Below are positions 1-7,859 of a DNA stretch of 39,986 nt, piece after piece. Numbering within the stretch: position 1 is the first letter of the stretch; each line of letters starts with the position of its first letter. The DNA comes from Rhodospirillaceae bacterium (GTDB taxonomy: Bacteria; Pseudomonadota; Alphaproteobacteria; Dongiales; Dongiaceae): the NCBI GenBank assembly GCA_008012315.1, contig SSEL01000063.1, positions 1 to 39,986 of the forward strand, in the 5' to 3' direction. The notes under the pieces are model-generated. The model was not told the DNA's origin. It was given only the letters and a program-made list of their open reading frames with translations, and did no database searches. The position numbers and the translations under genes were made by a program.

Positions 1-1205
1 GCGCGGTTGAGGTCGCGCGCGCCGAGCTGGCCGCAGACGCCACGAAAATCACCCGCGGTGACGGCCTCGCATCGGCACAATATGACTTCGTCGCCGATAT
101 CCGCGGCACAGTCCTCGGGAAAGGGGAAAGCGAGTTCCAGCGCCTGCCGGTAGCGCTGCCAGCGTTGTAGCTGGCGCAGGGCCGCATTGGGGTCGAAACC
201 CTCGAAACCGAGGCCGCGATCCGACAGGACAGCGGCGGCGGCAAGCTTGCCGCGCAATTCCGCCGCATCGGCGCCGAGAATGCCGGCACCGTCGCCGGCG
301 AGATAAAGACCGGGCCGGTCCGTCGCGCGGCCATAGGCATCGGTCTTTGGCAGCCATTGCCGGTTCAAGGGATCGAAGGCGAAATGCGCACCGGCAAGGT
401 CCGCCAGTTGCGTTTCCGGCTTGAGGCCGTAGCCGAAAGCGGCGGCATCGCAATCGACCTCCAGCGTATCCCCACGGTCGGAAACGAATTCCAGCATGCT
501 GAGGCGATCTTCGCCAGTTGCCCGCAGCGGCCGCCAGCCATGCAGCACACGGATCTTATGCCGCCGCAGCCAGTTCAGATAATGCAGCCCCTTGGCCAGC
601 ACCGAAGGCATCGCAGCAAGCTTCAATGTTTGCGACAGCATGGCGCTGCGTGGGGCGCTGTTGATCACCGCCGCGATCTGCGCGCCGGCCCGCGCATATT
701 GATAAGCGACCAGGAAGAGGAGCGGGCCGGTGCCGGCGAAGACGACGGATGAGCCGATGGCGCAGCCCTGATGCTTCAGGGCAATCTGCGCCCCGCCCAG
801 CGAATAGATGCCAGGCAAGGTCCAGCCGGCAAAAGGCAGGGTGCGATCCATCGCGCCGGTCGCCAGGATGAGGGCGTCGAAATCGATGCTCTCGACCGTC
901 TCCGGCCCACGGATCTGCGCGCAATTGTCGAGGATATCATAGACGAGGCAATTCGGCAGGTAATCGATCTGCTCCTGGAGCTGCGCGAAGCGTTGATAGA
1001 GTGTATGCGCCTTGGCGGCATCGAAACCGTAGAGCTGATTGGCGGAACGCTGAAAGCCGGGCACATTGGGCGGCAGGCGATAGATCTGCCCGCCGACGCG
1101 CGGCGCTTCATCCACCAGGATCGGGCGGAAGCCATGTTCGACCAGCAGTTCCGCCGCGCGCAGGCCGGCCGGCCCGGCACCGACGATCAGCACACGCGCC
1201 GTCAT
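1..1205 (-). CDS. FAD-dependent amine/opine oxidase subunit A-like protein, C-terminus cut by window edge
   Basis: The reading frame starts at the ATG at 1205 and runs off the left edge after about 401 codons. It opens with a Rossmann FAD motif (VLIVGAGPAGLRAA, residues 5-18) followed by an acidic E/D strand end and a GGQIYR segment, typical of the HcnB/opine oxidase A/sarcosine oxidase alpha-like family. A second nucleotide site appears mid-protein (VVFAGTGPLLFLVA) and GLYLAGDGAGILGA is the C-terminal FAD-binding motif. The last visible part contains CRCE, the first cysteines of a BFD-like [2Fe-2S] domain. The [2Fe-2S] protein gene lies 13 bp upstream in the same direction, the usual order of two-subunit dehydrogenases that oxidise opines, proline derivatives or N-methyl amino acids. 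Substrate cannot be told; the catalytic B subunit is not in view and may lie beyond the edge. Confidence 0.85.
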   Translation of the reverse strand, partial: MTARVLIVGAGPAGLRAAELLVEHGFRPILVDEAPRVGGQIYRLPPNVPGFQRSANQLYGFDAAKAHTLYQRFAQLQEQIDYLPNCLVYDILDNCAQIRGPETVESIDFDALILATGAMDRTLPFAGWTLPGIYSLGGAQIALKHQGCAIGSSVVFAGTGPLLFLVAYQYARAGAQIAAVINSAPRSAMLSQTLKLAAMPSVLAKGLHYLNWLRRHKIRVLHGWRPLRATGEDRLSMLEFVSDRGDTLEVDCDAAAFGYGLKPETQLADLAGAHFAFDPLNRQWLPKTDAYGRATDRPGLYLAGDGAGILGADAAELRGKLAAAAVLSDRGLGFEGFDPNAALRQLQRWQRYRQALELAFPFPEDCAADIGDEVILCRCEAVTAGDFRGVCGQLGARDLNR

Positions 1206-1218
1206 GCGCCCGCCCCCG

Positions 1219-1512
1219 TCATGTGCCTGCCTCTGGTGCCGTGACGATCGACATGCCGGGCGTGACATAGGTGGTGCAGGCGCGTAAGCGGCTGCCATCG
1301 GTGGCGCTGACCCAGCAATCCTGGCAGGCGCCCATCAGGCAGAAGCCACCGCGCGGCCCGTCGCCGAAGTCGCTATGCCGCAGATAGCCGCGATGCAGCA
1401 GGATTGCCGTCAGCACTGTGTCGCCTTCCAGCGCCCGGATCGCGGTCCCGTCGATGGTCAGGTCGACCGGCTGGCGGTCCTGGTCGGCTAGGCGCTGGAA
1501 TTGGCCGTTCAT
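1219..1512 (-). CDS. (2Fe-2S)-binding protein, small subunit of an amine/opine oxidase
   Basis: A 97-residue ferredoxin-like protein. The cluster-binding loop is visible as CLMGACQDCWV (residues 58-68), with a fourth cysteine in LRACTTYV. This is the plant-type [2Fe-2S] fold seen in HcnA, opine oxidase gamma and the N-terminal domain of heterotetrameric sarcosine oxidase alpha. It should shuttle electrons from the flavin subunit encoded immediately downstream. The 13-bp spacing indicates co-transcription. Length is typical of the stand-alone subunit (about 90-110 residues). Confidence 0.88.
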   Translation of the reverse strand: MNGQFQRLADQDRQPVDLTIDGTAIRALEGDTVLTAILLHRGYLRHSDFGDGPRGGFCLMGACQDCWVSATDGSRLRACTTYVTPGMSIVTAPEAGT

Positions 1513-1531
1513 CGCCCGCTCTCCATCGCTG

Positions 1532-2569
1532 TCAGGTGGTCGCGGGCAGGCGCGGCTGGCGCCAGGCCGGTATCAGGCCGGTGAGACGCGGATCGATGAT
1601 GCGTTTGGTCGCTTGCCGGACCGGTTGGAAGCCGGCGCGCTGATAGGCGGCAAGGGCGCGCGGGTGGTCGAGCGTGCAGGTATCGACCGTCACGCGTTCG
1701 GTGCCTTCATAGGACCAGGCGCGATCGACCGCCCAGTTGAGAAAATATTTGCCAAGGCCCCGGCCGATGAAGTCCGGCGCCAGGCCGAAATAAGCAAGGG
1801 CGAGATCGGGCAAAGCGCTGCGGTTGAATTCGGCATAGCCGGCCGGCACGCCGCCGGCATGCAGCACATAGATTTCCACATTGGGATCGCGGATCGCCGC
1901 CTCCAGGGCCGCATCTTCCATCTGCAGCCGCTCGTACCAGAACCAGGGCTCGCCGACCGCATTGTAGAGGTAGCGATAATAACCGACCGGGGGCTCATCA
2001 AGCTTCAGCAGCGCGTAACTCCCGAGCGGCATGGGCGTGCTGGGGCGCGTCGGCCGCGTCGTCATCTCCAGATAGGTGACGACCACATCCAGTTTCGCCG
2101 CTTCCATCTCCGGACGGTCAGCGGTCAGCCACTTCGCCATCAGGTGCCGTGGCGTGTCCTCATAGCCGATGGCTTTATAGAAGCCGCCGGCTTCGTCGTT
2201 ATCCTCGCGGATCATCAATTGGCATTTGGCGATGCCGCGCGCCGTCAGCCAGTTCTCCGCCAGTTGCATGAGCTCGCTGCCATAGCCGCGATGGCGATGA
2301 TCGGGGGCGATGCCAAGGCGGTAGATCCAGCCGCGATGGCCGTCATGACCCACCATGATGCTGGCCATGATGGCATCATCCACCGTGCCGACATAAAGCT
2401 GGCAATCGTGGGAAGCCGTCATGCGGGCAATGTCGCGCTGCGGGTCGTTATAGGCCATGTTGAGGCCGCAAGCCTGCCACAGCTTCACCACGGCCGAAAA
2501 ATCCGCCGTCGCATAGGGGCGGATCGCCATCGCCGGCGCGGTTGTTTCCGTCTCGGAGCGATCCGCCAT
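1532..2569 (-). CDS. Fused double GNAT acetyltransferase
   Basis: Two GNAT domains lie in one chain. The first resembles stand-alone YpeA-type acetyltransferases: IRPYATADFSAVVKLWQACG at the start, a CoA-binding segment RLGIAPDHRHRGYGSELM, and a terminal GFYKAIGYE. The second has a weaker CoA loop (FGLAPDFIGRGLGKYFLNWA) and the C-terminal HPRALAAYQRAGFQPV helix-strand. I take the ATG at 2569, five bases after the stop of the preceding gene. An upstream ATG at 2614 would overlap sseA by 40 bp, and an internal ATG at 2530 coincides with where the YpeA-like homology begins, so it is also possible. The gene belongs to a minus-strand cluster alaX-sseA-GNAT. The acetyl acceptor is unknown. Confidence 0.85.
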   Translation of the reverse strand: MADRSETETTAPAMAIRPYATADFSAVVKLWQACGLNMAYNDPQRDIARMTASHDCQLYVGTVDDAIMASIMVGHDGHRGWIYRLGIAPDHRHRGYGSELMQLAENWLTARGIAKCQLMIREDNDEAGGFYKAIGYEDTPRHLMAKWLTADRPEMEAAKLDVVVTYLEMTTRPTRPSTPMPLGSYALLKLDEPPVGYYRYLYNAVGEPWFWYERLQMEDAALEAAIRDPNVEIYVLHAGGVPAGYAEFNRSALPDLALAYFGLAPDFIGRGLGKYFLNWAVDRAWSYEGTERVTVDTCTLDHPRALAAYQRAGFQPVRQATKRIIDPRLTGLIPAWRQPRLPATT

Positions 2570-2574
2570 CACGC

Positions 2575-3435
2575 TCAGGCCGGCTCCACCGGCGTATCGC
2601 CCGGCAGGCCCCATTCGGCCCAGGAACCGTCATAGACGGCGACATCGCGATGGCCGATCAGATGCAGGCCGAAAGCCAGCACGGCTGCGGTAATGCCGGA
2701 ACCGCAGGTGGTGACCACCGGCTTGGCGAGATCGATCCCGCTGGCGGCGAATTGGGCCTTGAGCTGGTCCGCCGGCAGCATCGTGCCATCAGCCGGATTG
2801 AGAAGCTGGTTATAGGGCAGGTTGAAGGAACCGGGGATATGGCCGGCGCGACGGCCGGGCCAGAGCTCCGGCTCCGTCGCGTTGAAGCGGCCGGCGGCAC
2901 GCGCATCCAACACCTGTTCGCGCTGGGTCGTGAGATTGCGCAGCAACTGCTCCTTGGAGCGGACCTGGGTGTTGTCGAGCCGGGCGGTCAGATGACGCTC
3001 GCGCAGATGCGGCTCGCCATCTTCGACCGGCCGCTCTTCGGCGAGCCATTTCGGGAAACCGCCATTGAGGATGGCGACATCGCTCTTGCCGAAAATGCGG
3101 AACATCCACCAGACGCGGGCCGCGCCCAGCAGACCGGTACGGTCATAGACCACGACGCGATTGCCGTCGCCGATGCCGAGCTTGCGCATGCGGGCCGAGA
3201 ATTTCTCCTGCGGCGGCAGCATATGCGGCAAGGGACTCGCGGTATCGGCGATATCGTCGATATCGAAAAAGAGCGCGCCGGGGATATGCTGTTCCAGGTA
3301 AGCGGCGCGGGCATTCTTGCCCTGCATCGGCAGGTAATAGGTGGCATCGACGATCCGCAGATCTGGCTGGTCGAGATTGGCGGCCAGCCAATCGGTTGAA
3401 ACCAGGCTCTGCGGATTGGCGTAGGTCATGCTCAT
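2575..3435 (-). CDS. sseA: 3-mercaptopyruvate sulfurtransferase
   Basis: A two-domain rhodanese-fold protein of 286 residues. It transfers sulfur from 3-mercaptopyruvate to cyanide or thiol acceptors in the cytoplasm. The catalytic loop is CGSGITA with Cys244; this CGSG(V/I)TA loop distinguishes mercaptopyruvate sulfurtransferases from thiosulfate sulfurtransferases. Typical rhodanese motifs are also visible: VDATYYLP near the N-terminus, HIPGALFFDIDDIAD in the first domain and GHIPGSFNLPYNQLL in the second. I chose the ATG at 3435 because GGAGA stands about 5 bases before it; an in-frame ATG at 3459 has no such site. alaX ends about 30 bp upstream and the GNAT gene follows after 5 bp. Confidence 0.92.
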   Translation of the reverse strand: MSMTYANPQSLVSTDWLAANLDQPDLRIVDATYYLPMQGKNARAAYLEQHIPGALFFDIDDIADTASPLPHMLPPQEKFSARMRKLGIGDGNRVVVYDRTGLLGAARVWWMFRIFGKSDVAILNGGFPKWLAEERPVEDGEPHLRERHLTARLDNTQVRSKEQLLRNLTTQREQVLDARAAGRFNATEPELWPGRRAGHIPGSFNLPYNQLLNPADGTMLPADQLKAQFAASGIDLAKPVVTTCGSGITAAVLAFGLHLIGHRDVAVYDGSWAEWGLPGDTPVEPA

Positions 3436-3465
3436 ATAATCTCCATCACGGTCATGCATCCACGC

Positions 3466-4176
3466 TCACGCATCCAGCAAGGCGATGTTGACGCGCCGGT
3501 TCATCTTGCCCTTGTTCTCGATCTTGGAAATGTCGACACGGCCGATCTCGCCGGTTCGCGCCACATGGGTGCCGCCGCAAGGCTGAAGATCGACCCCGAC
3601 AATGTCCAGCAGCCGCACCTTGCCCTGGCCGCTGGGCGGCTTGACCGACATGGTGCGTACCAGTTCGGGCTTTTCCGCCAGTTCCTCATCGCTGATCCAG
3701 CGCGGCTGCACCGGATGATCGCCGGCGATCAGGGCATTGAGGTCGCGGGTCAGTTGCTCCTTGTCCAGCACGGTTTCTGGCAGGTTGAAATCGAGCCGGC
3801 CCTTGCCGTCGCTCACCTGCCCACCGGTGACATCGCCCTTGATCAGCGAACAGAGCAGATGCAGGCAGGTATGCATGCGCATCAGTCGATGCCGCCGCGC
3901 CCAATCGATCCGCGCCGTCACCTGCATGCCGGGCTGCAGCGGCGGCTGGTTTTCCGCCGCGATGTGACGGACCGTATCCGGCGCCTGATCCTTCAAGGCA
4001 TCGGCGATCTCGACGACGCCGCCATCCGCCAGGAGCAACTGGCCGACATCGCCCGGCTGGCCACCGCCCATGGGATAGAAGACGGTGCGGTCCAGGCGGA
4101 TGCCGTCACCATCGACGGCGGTCACCGTGGCGGTGCATTCCTTGAGATAGGCATCCTGGCGAAACAGCAATTCCAT
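3466..4176 (-). CDS. alaX: Alanyl-tRNA editing protein AlaX
   Basis: A free-standing editing domain of the AlaRS type, 236 residues. The zinc ligands are visible: MHTCLHLL supplies His102 and His106, and LQPCGGTHV supplies Cys200 and His204. The N-terminal FYPMGGGQPGD segment is the glycine-rich motif of the larger AlaX forms. In this family the enzyme hydrolyses Ser-tRNA(Ala) (and Gly-tRNA(Ala)) to prevent mistranslation. The gene leads a minus-strand cluster with sseA and a GNAT gene. No strong ribosome-binding site precedes the ATG. Upstream lies a folded intergenic repeat. Confidence 0.92.
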   Translation of the reverse strand: MELLFRQDAYLKECTATVTAVDGDGIRLDRTVFYPMGGGQPGDVGQLLLADGGVVEIADALKDQAPDTVRHIAAENQPPLQPGMQVTARIDWARRHRLMRMHTCLHLLCSLIKGDVTGGQVSDGKGRLDFNLPETVLDKEQLTRDLNALIAGDHPVQPRWISDEELAEKPELVRTMSVKPPSGQGKVRLLDIVGVDLQPCGGTHVARTGEIGRVDISKIENKGKMNRRVNIALLDA

Positions 4177-4235
4177 GAAATCGGCCCGCGGAGTCTCAAT
4201 ATTTTAGGTTCGCGATATATCGAGGAATCTCGATC

Positions 4236-4373
4236 TAGAGCGCGATGGTTTCAAATTGAAGCAGCCTTGCTTCAATTTGAAAGCTGAATCGCCCTCTATC
4301 TTATTGAAGCGAGGCGGATTCAGCTCACACGTGAAATCGCTTCAGCGATTCCACGTGTGAGCATCCGGCTCTA
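4236..4373. repeat. Folded intergenic repeat, copy 1 (three-armed cloverleaf-like element)
   Basis: An outer stem TAGAGC (4236-4241) with GCTCTA (4368-4373) encloses three arms. Arm 1 is a perfect 15-bp stem, 4249-4263 with 4268-4282. The central arm pairs AGCTGAATC (4282-4290) with GATTCAGCT (4317-4325), continued by CCTC/GAGG around the conserved GCCCTCTATCTT. Arm 3 pairs GCTCACACGTG (4324-4334) with CACGTGTGAGC (4352-4362), capped by AATCGC/GCGATT. The same frame recurs at 25031-25167 with different arm sequences. The element lies in the gap between the start of alaX and the terminator of cysK. It has no coding capacity I can recognise. Confidence 0.85.
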
Positions 4374-4470
4374 GCGGCACTATGGAAGCTCCCTCCGGCA
4401 TGGTCAAGCAGCCACCGGCGCGGCTTCCCGACACGTTTCTTGCCGTCTCGGATGAGGGGGTGAAAAGACC

Positions 4471-4516
4471 ACAAAATAAGAGACGGGCGGGCGGTCCACC
4501 GACCAGCCCGCCCGTC
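4471..4516 (-). terminator. Rho-independent terminator of cysteine synthase gene
   Basis: A perfect 11-bp GC-rich stem pairs GACGGGCGGGC (4482-4492) with GCCCGCCCGTC (4506-4516), with a 13-base loop. Read on the minus strand it is followed by the T-rich CTCTTATTTTGT. It stands 40 bp after the stop of the cysteine synthase gene. Confidence 0.85.
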
Positions 4517-4555
4517 ATCAACTTCTGTTGAACGAGTCGGTTTTCGCCGATCTAC

Positions 4556-5557
4556 TTACATCCAGTCCGGAGCCGGCAGATTCTTGCTGCGCAGGAAGTC
4601 CGGATTGAACAGCTTGCTTTGATAGCGGCTGCCGTAATCGGCGAGCACCGTCACGATGGTATTGCCCGGTCCCAATTCACGGGCCAGGCGGATCGCGCCG
4701 GCGACATTGATGCCGCTGGAGCCGCCGAGGCAGAGGCCTTCATGCTTGAGCAGGTCGAAGATCACCGGCAAGGCTTCGCTATCGGGAATCTGATAGGCAT
4801 GGTCGACCGGCATGTCCTCGATATTCTTGGTGATGCGGCCCTGGCCGATGCCCTCGGTGATCGATGAGCCCGCGGCTTTCAAGTCGCCGGTCTTGTAATA
4901 GGAATAGAGCGCGGCGCCTTCCGGATCGGCCAGGCCGATCTGGATCTTCGGATTGCGCTCCTTCAGATACATGCCGACACCTGCCAGGGTGCCGCCCGAT
5001 CCCACCGCGCAGATGAAACCATCGACCTTGTGGTCGGTCTGTTCCCAGATTTCCGGGCCGGTGGTGTCGTAATGACCGCGTCGGTTGGCGGTGTTGTCGA
5101 ATTGATTGGCCCAGATCACGCCGTTCGGATTGCTGTCCTTCAGCTCCTCGGCGAGACGACCGGAATATTTGACGTAGTTGTTGGGATCCTTATAGGGGAC
5201 TGCCGGCACTTCCTTCAGCTCGGCACCGGCCAGGCGCAGCATATCCTTCTTTTCCTGCGACTGGGTTTCCGGGATGACGATCAGCGTCTTATAGCCCCGG
5301 CAATTGCCGACCAAGGCAAGGCCGATCCCGGTATTGCCGGCCGTGCCTTCGACGATTAGCCCACCGGGCCGCAACAGGCCCCGTTTCTCGGCATCGGTGA
5401 TGATGGCCAGGGCCGCCCGATCCTTGACCGAGCCGCCGGGATTGAGGAATTCCGCCTTGCCCAGAATCGTGCAGCCCGTCAGTTCCGAAGGGCCTTTGAG
5501 CTTGATGAGGGGGGTATTGCCGATAGCGTCGATGAAACCGTCACGGATAGTTTTCAT
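4556..5557 (-). CDS. cysK: Cysteine synthase A (O-acetylserine sulfhydrylase), PLP-dependent
   Basis: A fold-type II PLP enzyme of 333 residues that makes cysteine from O-acetylserine and sulfide. The PLP lysine is Lys45 in NPGGSVKDRAA. The substrate loop EGTAGNTGIGLA spans residues 70-81, the phosphate-binding loop is GSGGTLAG, and GGSSGIN near the C-terminus contacts the cofactor. Family members of this length (330-350 residues) without a CBS domain are usually annotated cysteine synthase A; cystathionine beta-synthase-like activity cannot be excluded. The gene appears monocistronic: it has its own terminator downstream, and the M81 gene upstream ends 62 bp before its start. Confidence 0.85.
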   Translation of the reverse strand: MKTIRDGFIDAIGNTPLIKLKGPSELTGCTILGKAEFLNPGGSVKDRAALAIITDAEKRGLLRPGGLIVEGTAGNTGIGLALVGNCRGYKTLIVIPETQSQEKKDMLRLAGAELKEVPAVPYKDPNNYVKYSGRLAEELKDSNPNGVIWANQFDNTANRRGHYDTTGPEIWEQTDHKVDGFICAVGSGGTLAGVGMYLKERNPKIQIGLADPEGAALYSYYKTGDLKAAGSSITEGIGQGRITKNIEDMPVDHAYQIPDSEALPVIFDLLKHEGLCLGGSSGINVAGAIRLARELGPGNTIVTVLADYGSRYQSKLFNPDFLRSKNLPAPDWM

Positions 5558-5619
5558 GGTGATCCCGTTAAATCACAGATTAAGTGTAAAATAGGCCCTC
5601 CGTCACCGCGGATCAATGG

Positions 5620-7128
5620 TCATGAGCCTTCCCGTCGACTCTCATCGAACGGATACAGATGCGGCGGTGCGTGGCGGTAGGAATAATGACGAATATTCGG
5701 CGATGCCGGGCCGGGCGCGTCGATTTCGATAATCGCCCGGGTCAGCGGCTTGAAAGCGGCCCGGAAGTGGTTCTTGGCCTTCACACAGAGCAGGCCGGTT
5801 TTATCGAGATCGATGCCGTGCAACCTGAAATAGCCCGGATCGTTCGGCGTCTGGCAGCTCTCGGTGATGATCACCTTGATGCCCTGGACATCCAGCAAAG
5901 CGGTGCGGCCGAGATTGACCGGCAGATTGGTCTCCATCGGCCCGAGATTGCGGAATTGCCCATCGGTCAAGGCAAGCACCGTTGCCTCGACCTCGACGGG
6001 CGCGCCGAAAGCCGGGGTGACGCGGCCGCCCAAAGCTGCCGTCAGCCGCTGACCGAGTCCCGCCGCATGACAGCGCGCAACCAGCGGCGGATCCCAGAAA
6101 AACCCGAAGACGGCAGGGACATTGGGGCGCAGTTCCAGCAAGGCACGGAACAAGCCCGGCGTATCGCCGATGCCGCCGGATAATGGATTGTCGGAAGGAT
6201 CGATCACCGCCGCCGGCTTGTCGCCGATCAGGCCCGGGGTTTGGCAAGATAGGGCCTGCCGCAAGCCTTCGGCCGGCGCCGGTATCGAGACATAGAAGTC
6301 GTCGCGTCGTGCCGCCATCGCCGCGCTGAGCGCCTCGACCGCTTGTTGCGCGAGATCGGGATCGCCATCACTTGTGGCGATGATGCTGGGGCCGGCGAAA
6401 GGCGAATCGCCATAGGCGAAGCCGCCGAACAGGCTGACATCGATCATCCTCGGTTTGTCGCGCCACTCCTGTGCCAGTTGCTGCAGTTCCGCCATCGGCC
6501 CGTCGGTGGTGCGCATGTTGAAGCTGGGCAGGATGGCCGGCAGCTTGGCGATGGCCATTTTTGGCGTCAGGCGATTTTCTGCCGTGGCGGTCACGGCTTG
6601 CAAGACCAGCATGGCGGTCTCGGCCATGTCGATATGCGGATAGGTCTTGTAGCCGGCGGCGACGGAAAGCTGCGCCAGAATGTCAGGTGCTAGATGCGCA
6701 TGCAGATCGAAGCTGGCGCCCAATGGCACATCGCCGATGATGGCCCTGACGTCGCGCAGCAGGTCCAGTTCCGGCGTCGGATTGTCCACCAGGACGGTGG
6801 CGCCGTGCAGTGAGAGATAGACGGCATCCCATGCCTGCTGGCGCAGACCGTCGAGGATCGCCGCGCGGATCGTTGCGAAGGCATCCGCCGTCACCGGCCC
6901 GCCCGGTGGTGCTGCGGTGCAGAGCAAAAACTCGACCTGCCAGTCCGGCTGGCTGTCGGCAAAAGCGACGGCGGCGCCGATCTCGGTTGCCGTGCCGCGA
7001 TAGAAATCCTTCGCGGCCTCGCCCGCGACCCATTCGCGGGCGCGGAAGATCTCGATCCCCGTGGTGACCGGTGCGAAGGAATTGCCCTCATACCAGAGAC
7101 GGGCAACGGCAAGGCGGCGGGGCATCAT
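5620..7128 (-). CDS. M81 family metallohydrolase (MlrC-like)
   Basis: A 502-residue protein with the two domains of the MlrC family (named for a microcystin-degrading enzyme). Putative metal-binding motifs are visible: FDLHAHL with Asp141 and His143, YKTYPHID with His165, and the family segment DPSDNPLSGGIGDTP in the C-terminal domain. Family members hydrolyse peptides or small amide/isopeptide substrates; the real substrate here is unknown and microcystin is unlikely. The start lies 1 bp after the Nudix gene stop, so the two are translationally coupled; GGTGAG precedes the ATG pair at 7128. Confidence 0.88.
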   Translation of the reverse strand: MMPRRLAVARLWYEGNSFAPVTTGIEIFRAREWVAGEAAKDFYRGTATEIGAAVAFADSQPDWQVEFLLCTAAPPGGPVTADAFATIRAAILDGLRQQAWDAVYLSLHGATVLVDNPTPELDLLRDVRAIIGDVPLGASFDLHAHLAPDILAQLSVAAGYKTYPHIDMAETAMLVLQAVTATAENRLTPKMAIAKLPAILPSFNMRTTDGPMAELQQLAQEWRDKPRMIDVSLFGGFAYGDSPFAGPSIIATSDGDPDLAQQAVEALSAAMAARRDDFYVSIPAPAEGLRQALSCQTPGLIGDKPAAVIDPSDNPLSGGIGDTPGLFRALLELRPNVPAVFGFFWDPPLVARCHAAGLGQRLTAALGGRVTPAFGAPVEVEATVLALTDGQFRNLGPMETNLPVNLGRTALLDVQGIKVIITESCQTPNDPGYFRLHGIDLDKTGLLCVKAKNHFRAAFKPLTRAIIEIDAPGPASPNIRHYSYRHAPPHLYPFDESRREGS

Positions 7129-7129
7129 C

Positions 7130-7732
7130 TCACCGCCATTTCTGCCGCACCTTTTCGCGGTTCAACTGGAACCATTGCAAGGCGAGGATCAAGGGCCCGT
7201 TGCCGGTATGGCCGGTCTCCAGGATCTCCGGCACGGTGGCGGCGTCATGCAGGCTGGCGCGGATGTCCTCATGCTCATAATCGAGCCCATGCACGCCACC
7301 CTTCCAGCGCTCGCTGTCGAAGCGGCCGAGGAAGACGCATAATGTCTCGGTGGTAAGACCGGGACTGACCAGATAGCGATAGATCGGCCACAGCTCGCTC
7401 AGCGTGCAGGCCGCTTCCTCGACGGCTTCACGACGTGCGACTTCTTCGATCGCCTCGTTCTTGTCGTTGATGCCGGCGATCACTTCGCGCTGCCAGGGCG
7501 GCAGGCCGGCAAGATGCGCTTGCAGGCGGAACTGCTCGATCAGCAGGATTTTATCGGCAATCGGATCGTAAGGCAGCACGGCGACACAGACGGGCCGGTC
7601 CACGACCTCGCGGTTCATCGGCCCGACCCAGCCGCCTTTGAAGGCGCTGTGGCGCAGGCGATAGCGGTCGACCTTGAGGAAACTGTCGAGTATGCGTTGT
7701 TTTTCCAGGATTTCGAGATCTGCTGCCATCAT
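7130..7732 (-). CDS. Nudix hydrolase, ADP-ribose pyrophosphatase (NudF-like)
   Basis: A 200-residue Nudix protein. The Nudix box runs from Gly87 to about residue 109 (G-x5-E-x7-RE-x2-EE); the usual glycine after EE is alanine. The long N-terminal part with KGGWVGPMNREVVDRP and VLPYDPIADKILLIEQFR is typical of ADP-sugar pyrophosphatases, which cleave ADP-ribose to AMP and ribose 5-phosphate with Mg2+. GAGG stands about 5 bases before the ATG. The gene is first in a two-gene unit with the M81 hydrolase and divergent from the amine dehydrogenase-like gene, with a 127-bp gap in which I see no clear operator. Confidence 0.9.
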   Translation of the reverse strand: MMAADLEILEKQRILDSFLKVDRYRLRHSAFKGGWVGPMNREVVDRPVCVAVLPYDPIADKILLIEQFRLQAHLAGLPPWQREVIAGINDKNEAIEEVARREAVEEAACTLSELWPIYRYLVSPGLTTETLCVFLGRFDSERWKGGVHGLDYEHEDIRASLHDAATVPEILETGHTGNGPLILALQWFQLNREKVRQKWR

Positions 7733-7859
7733 GCCCTCGATCGATGAGGCAGCCAGCCTAGCAAGGCGGCGCGCAGCTAATCAACCTATGCCGGTGCAAG
7801 CTTGCTGCCGATAAGGCCGCCGCGCTACAGTGCCGCGCCGAAAAGTCAGGGAAAAGAAA

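Noticed and set aside
1418..2635. A 405-codon plus-strand frame across the GNAT and [2Fe-2S] genes
   Set aside because: Antisense to genes with clear motifs, no family pattern, and it would cross several gene boundaries.
4236..4373. Cloverleaf repeat as a tRNA or tmRNA gene
   Set aside because: Arms are up to 15 bp, there is no anticodon loop, T-loop consensus or CCA end, and arm sequences vary between copies.
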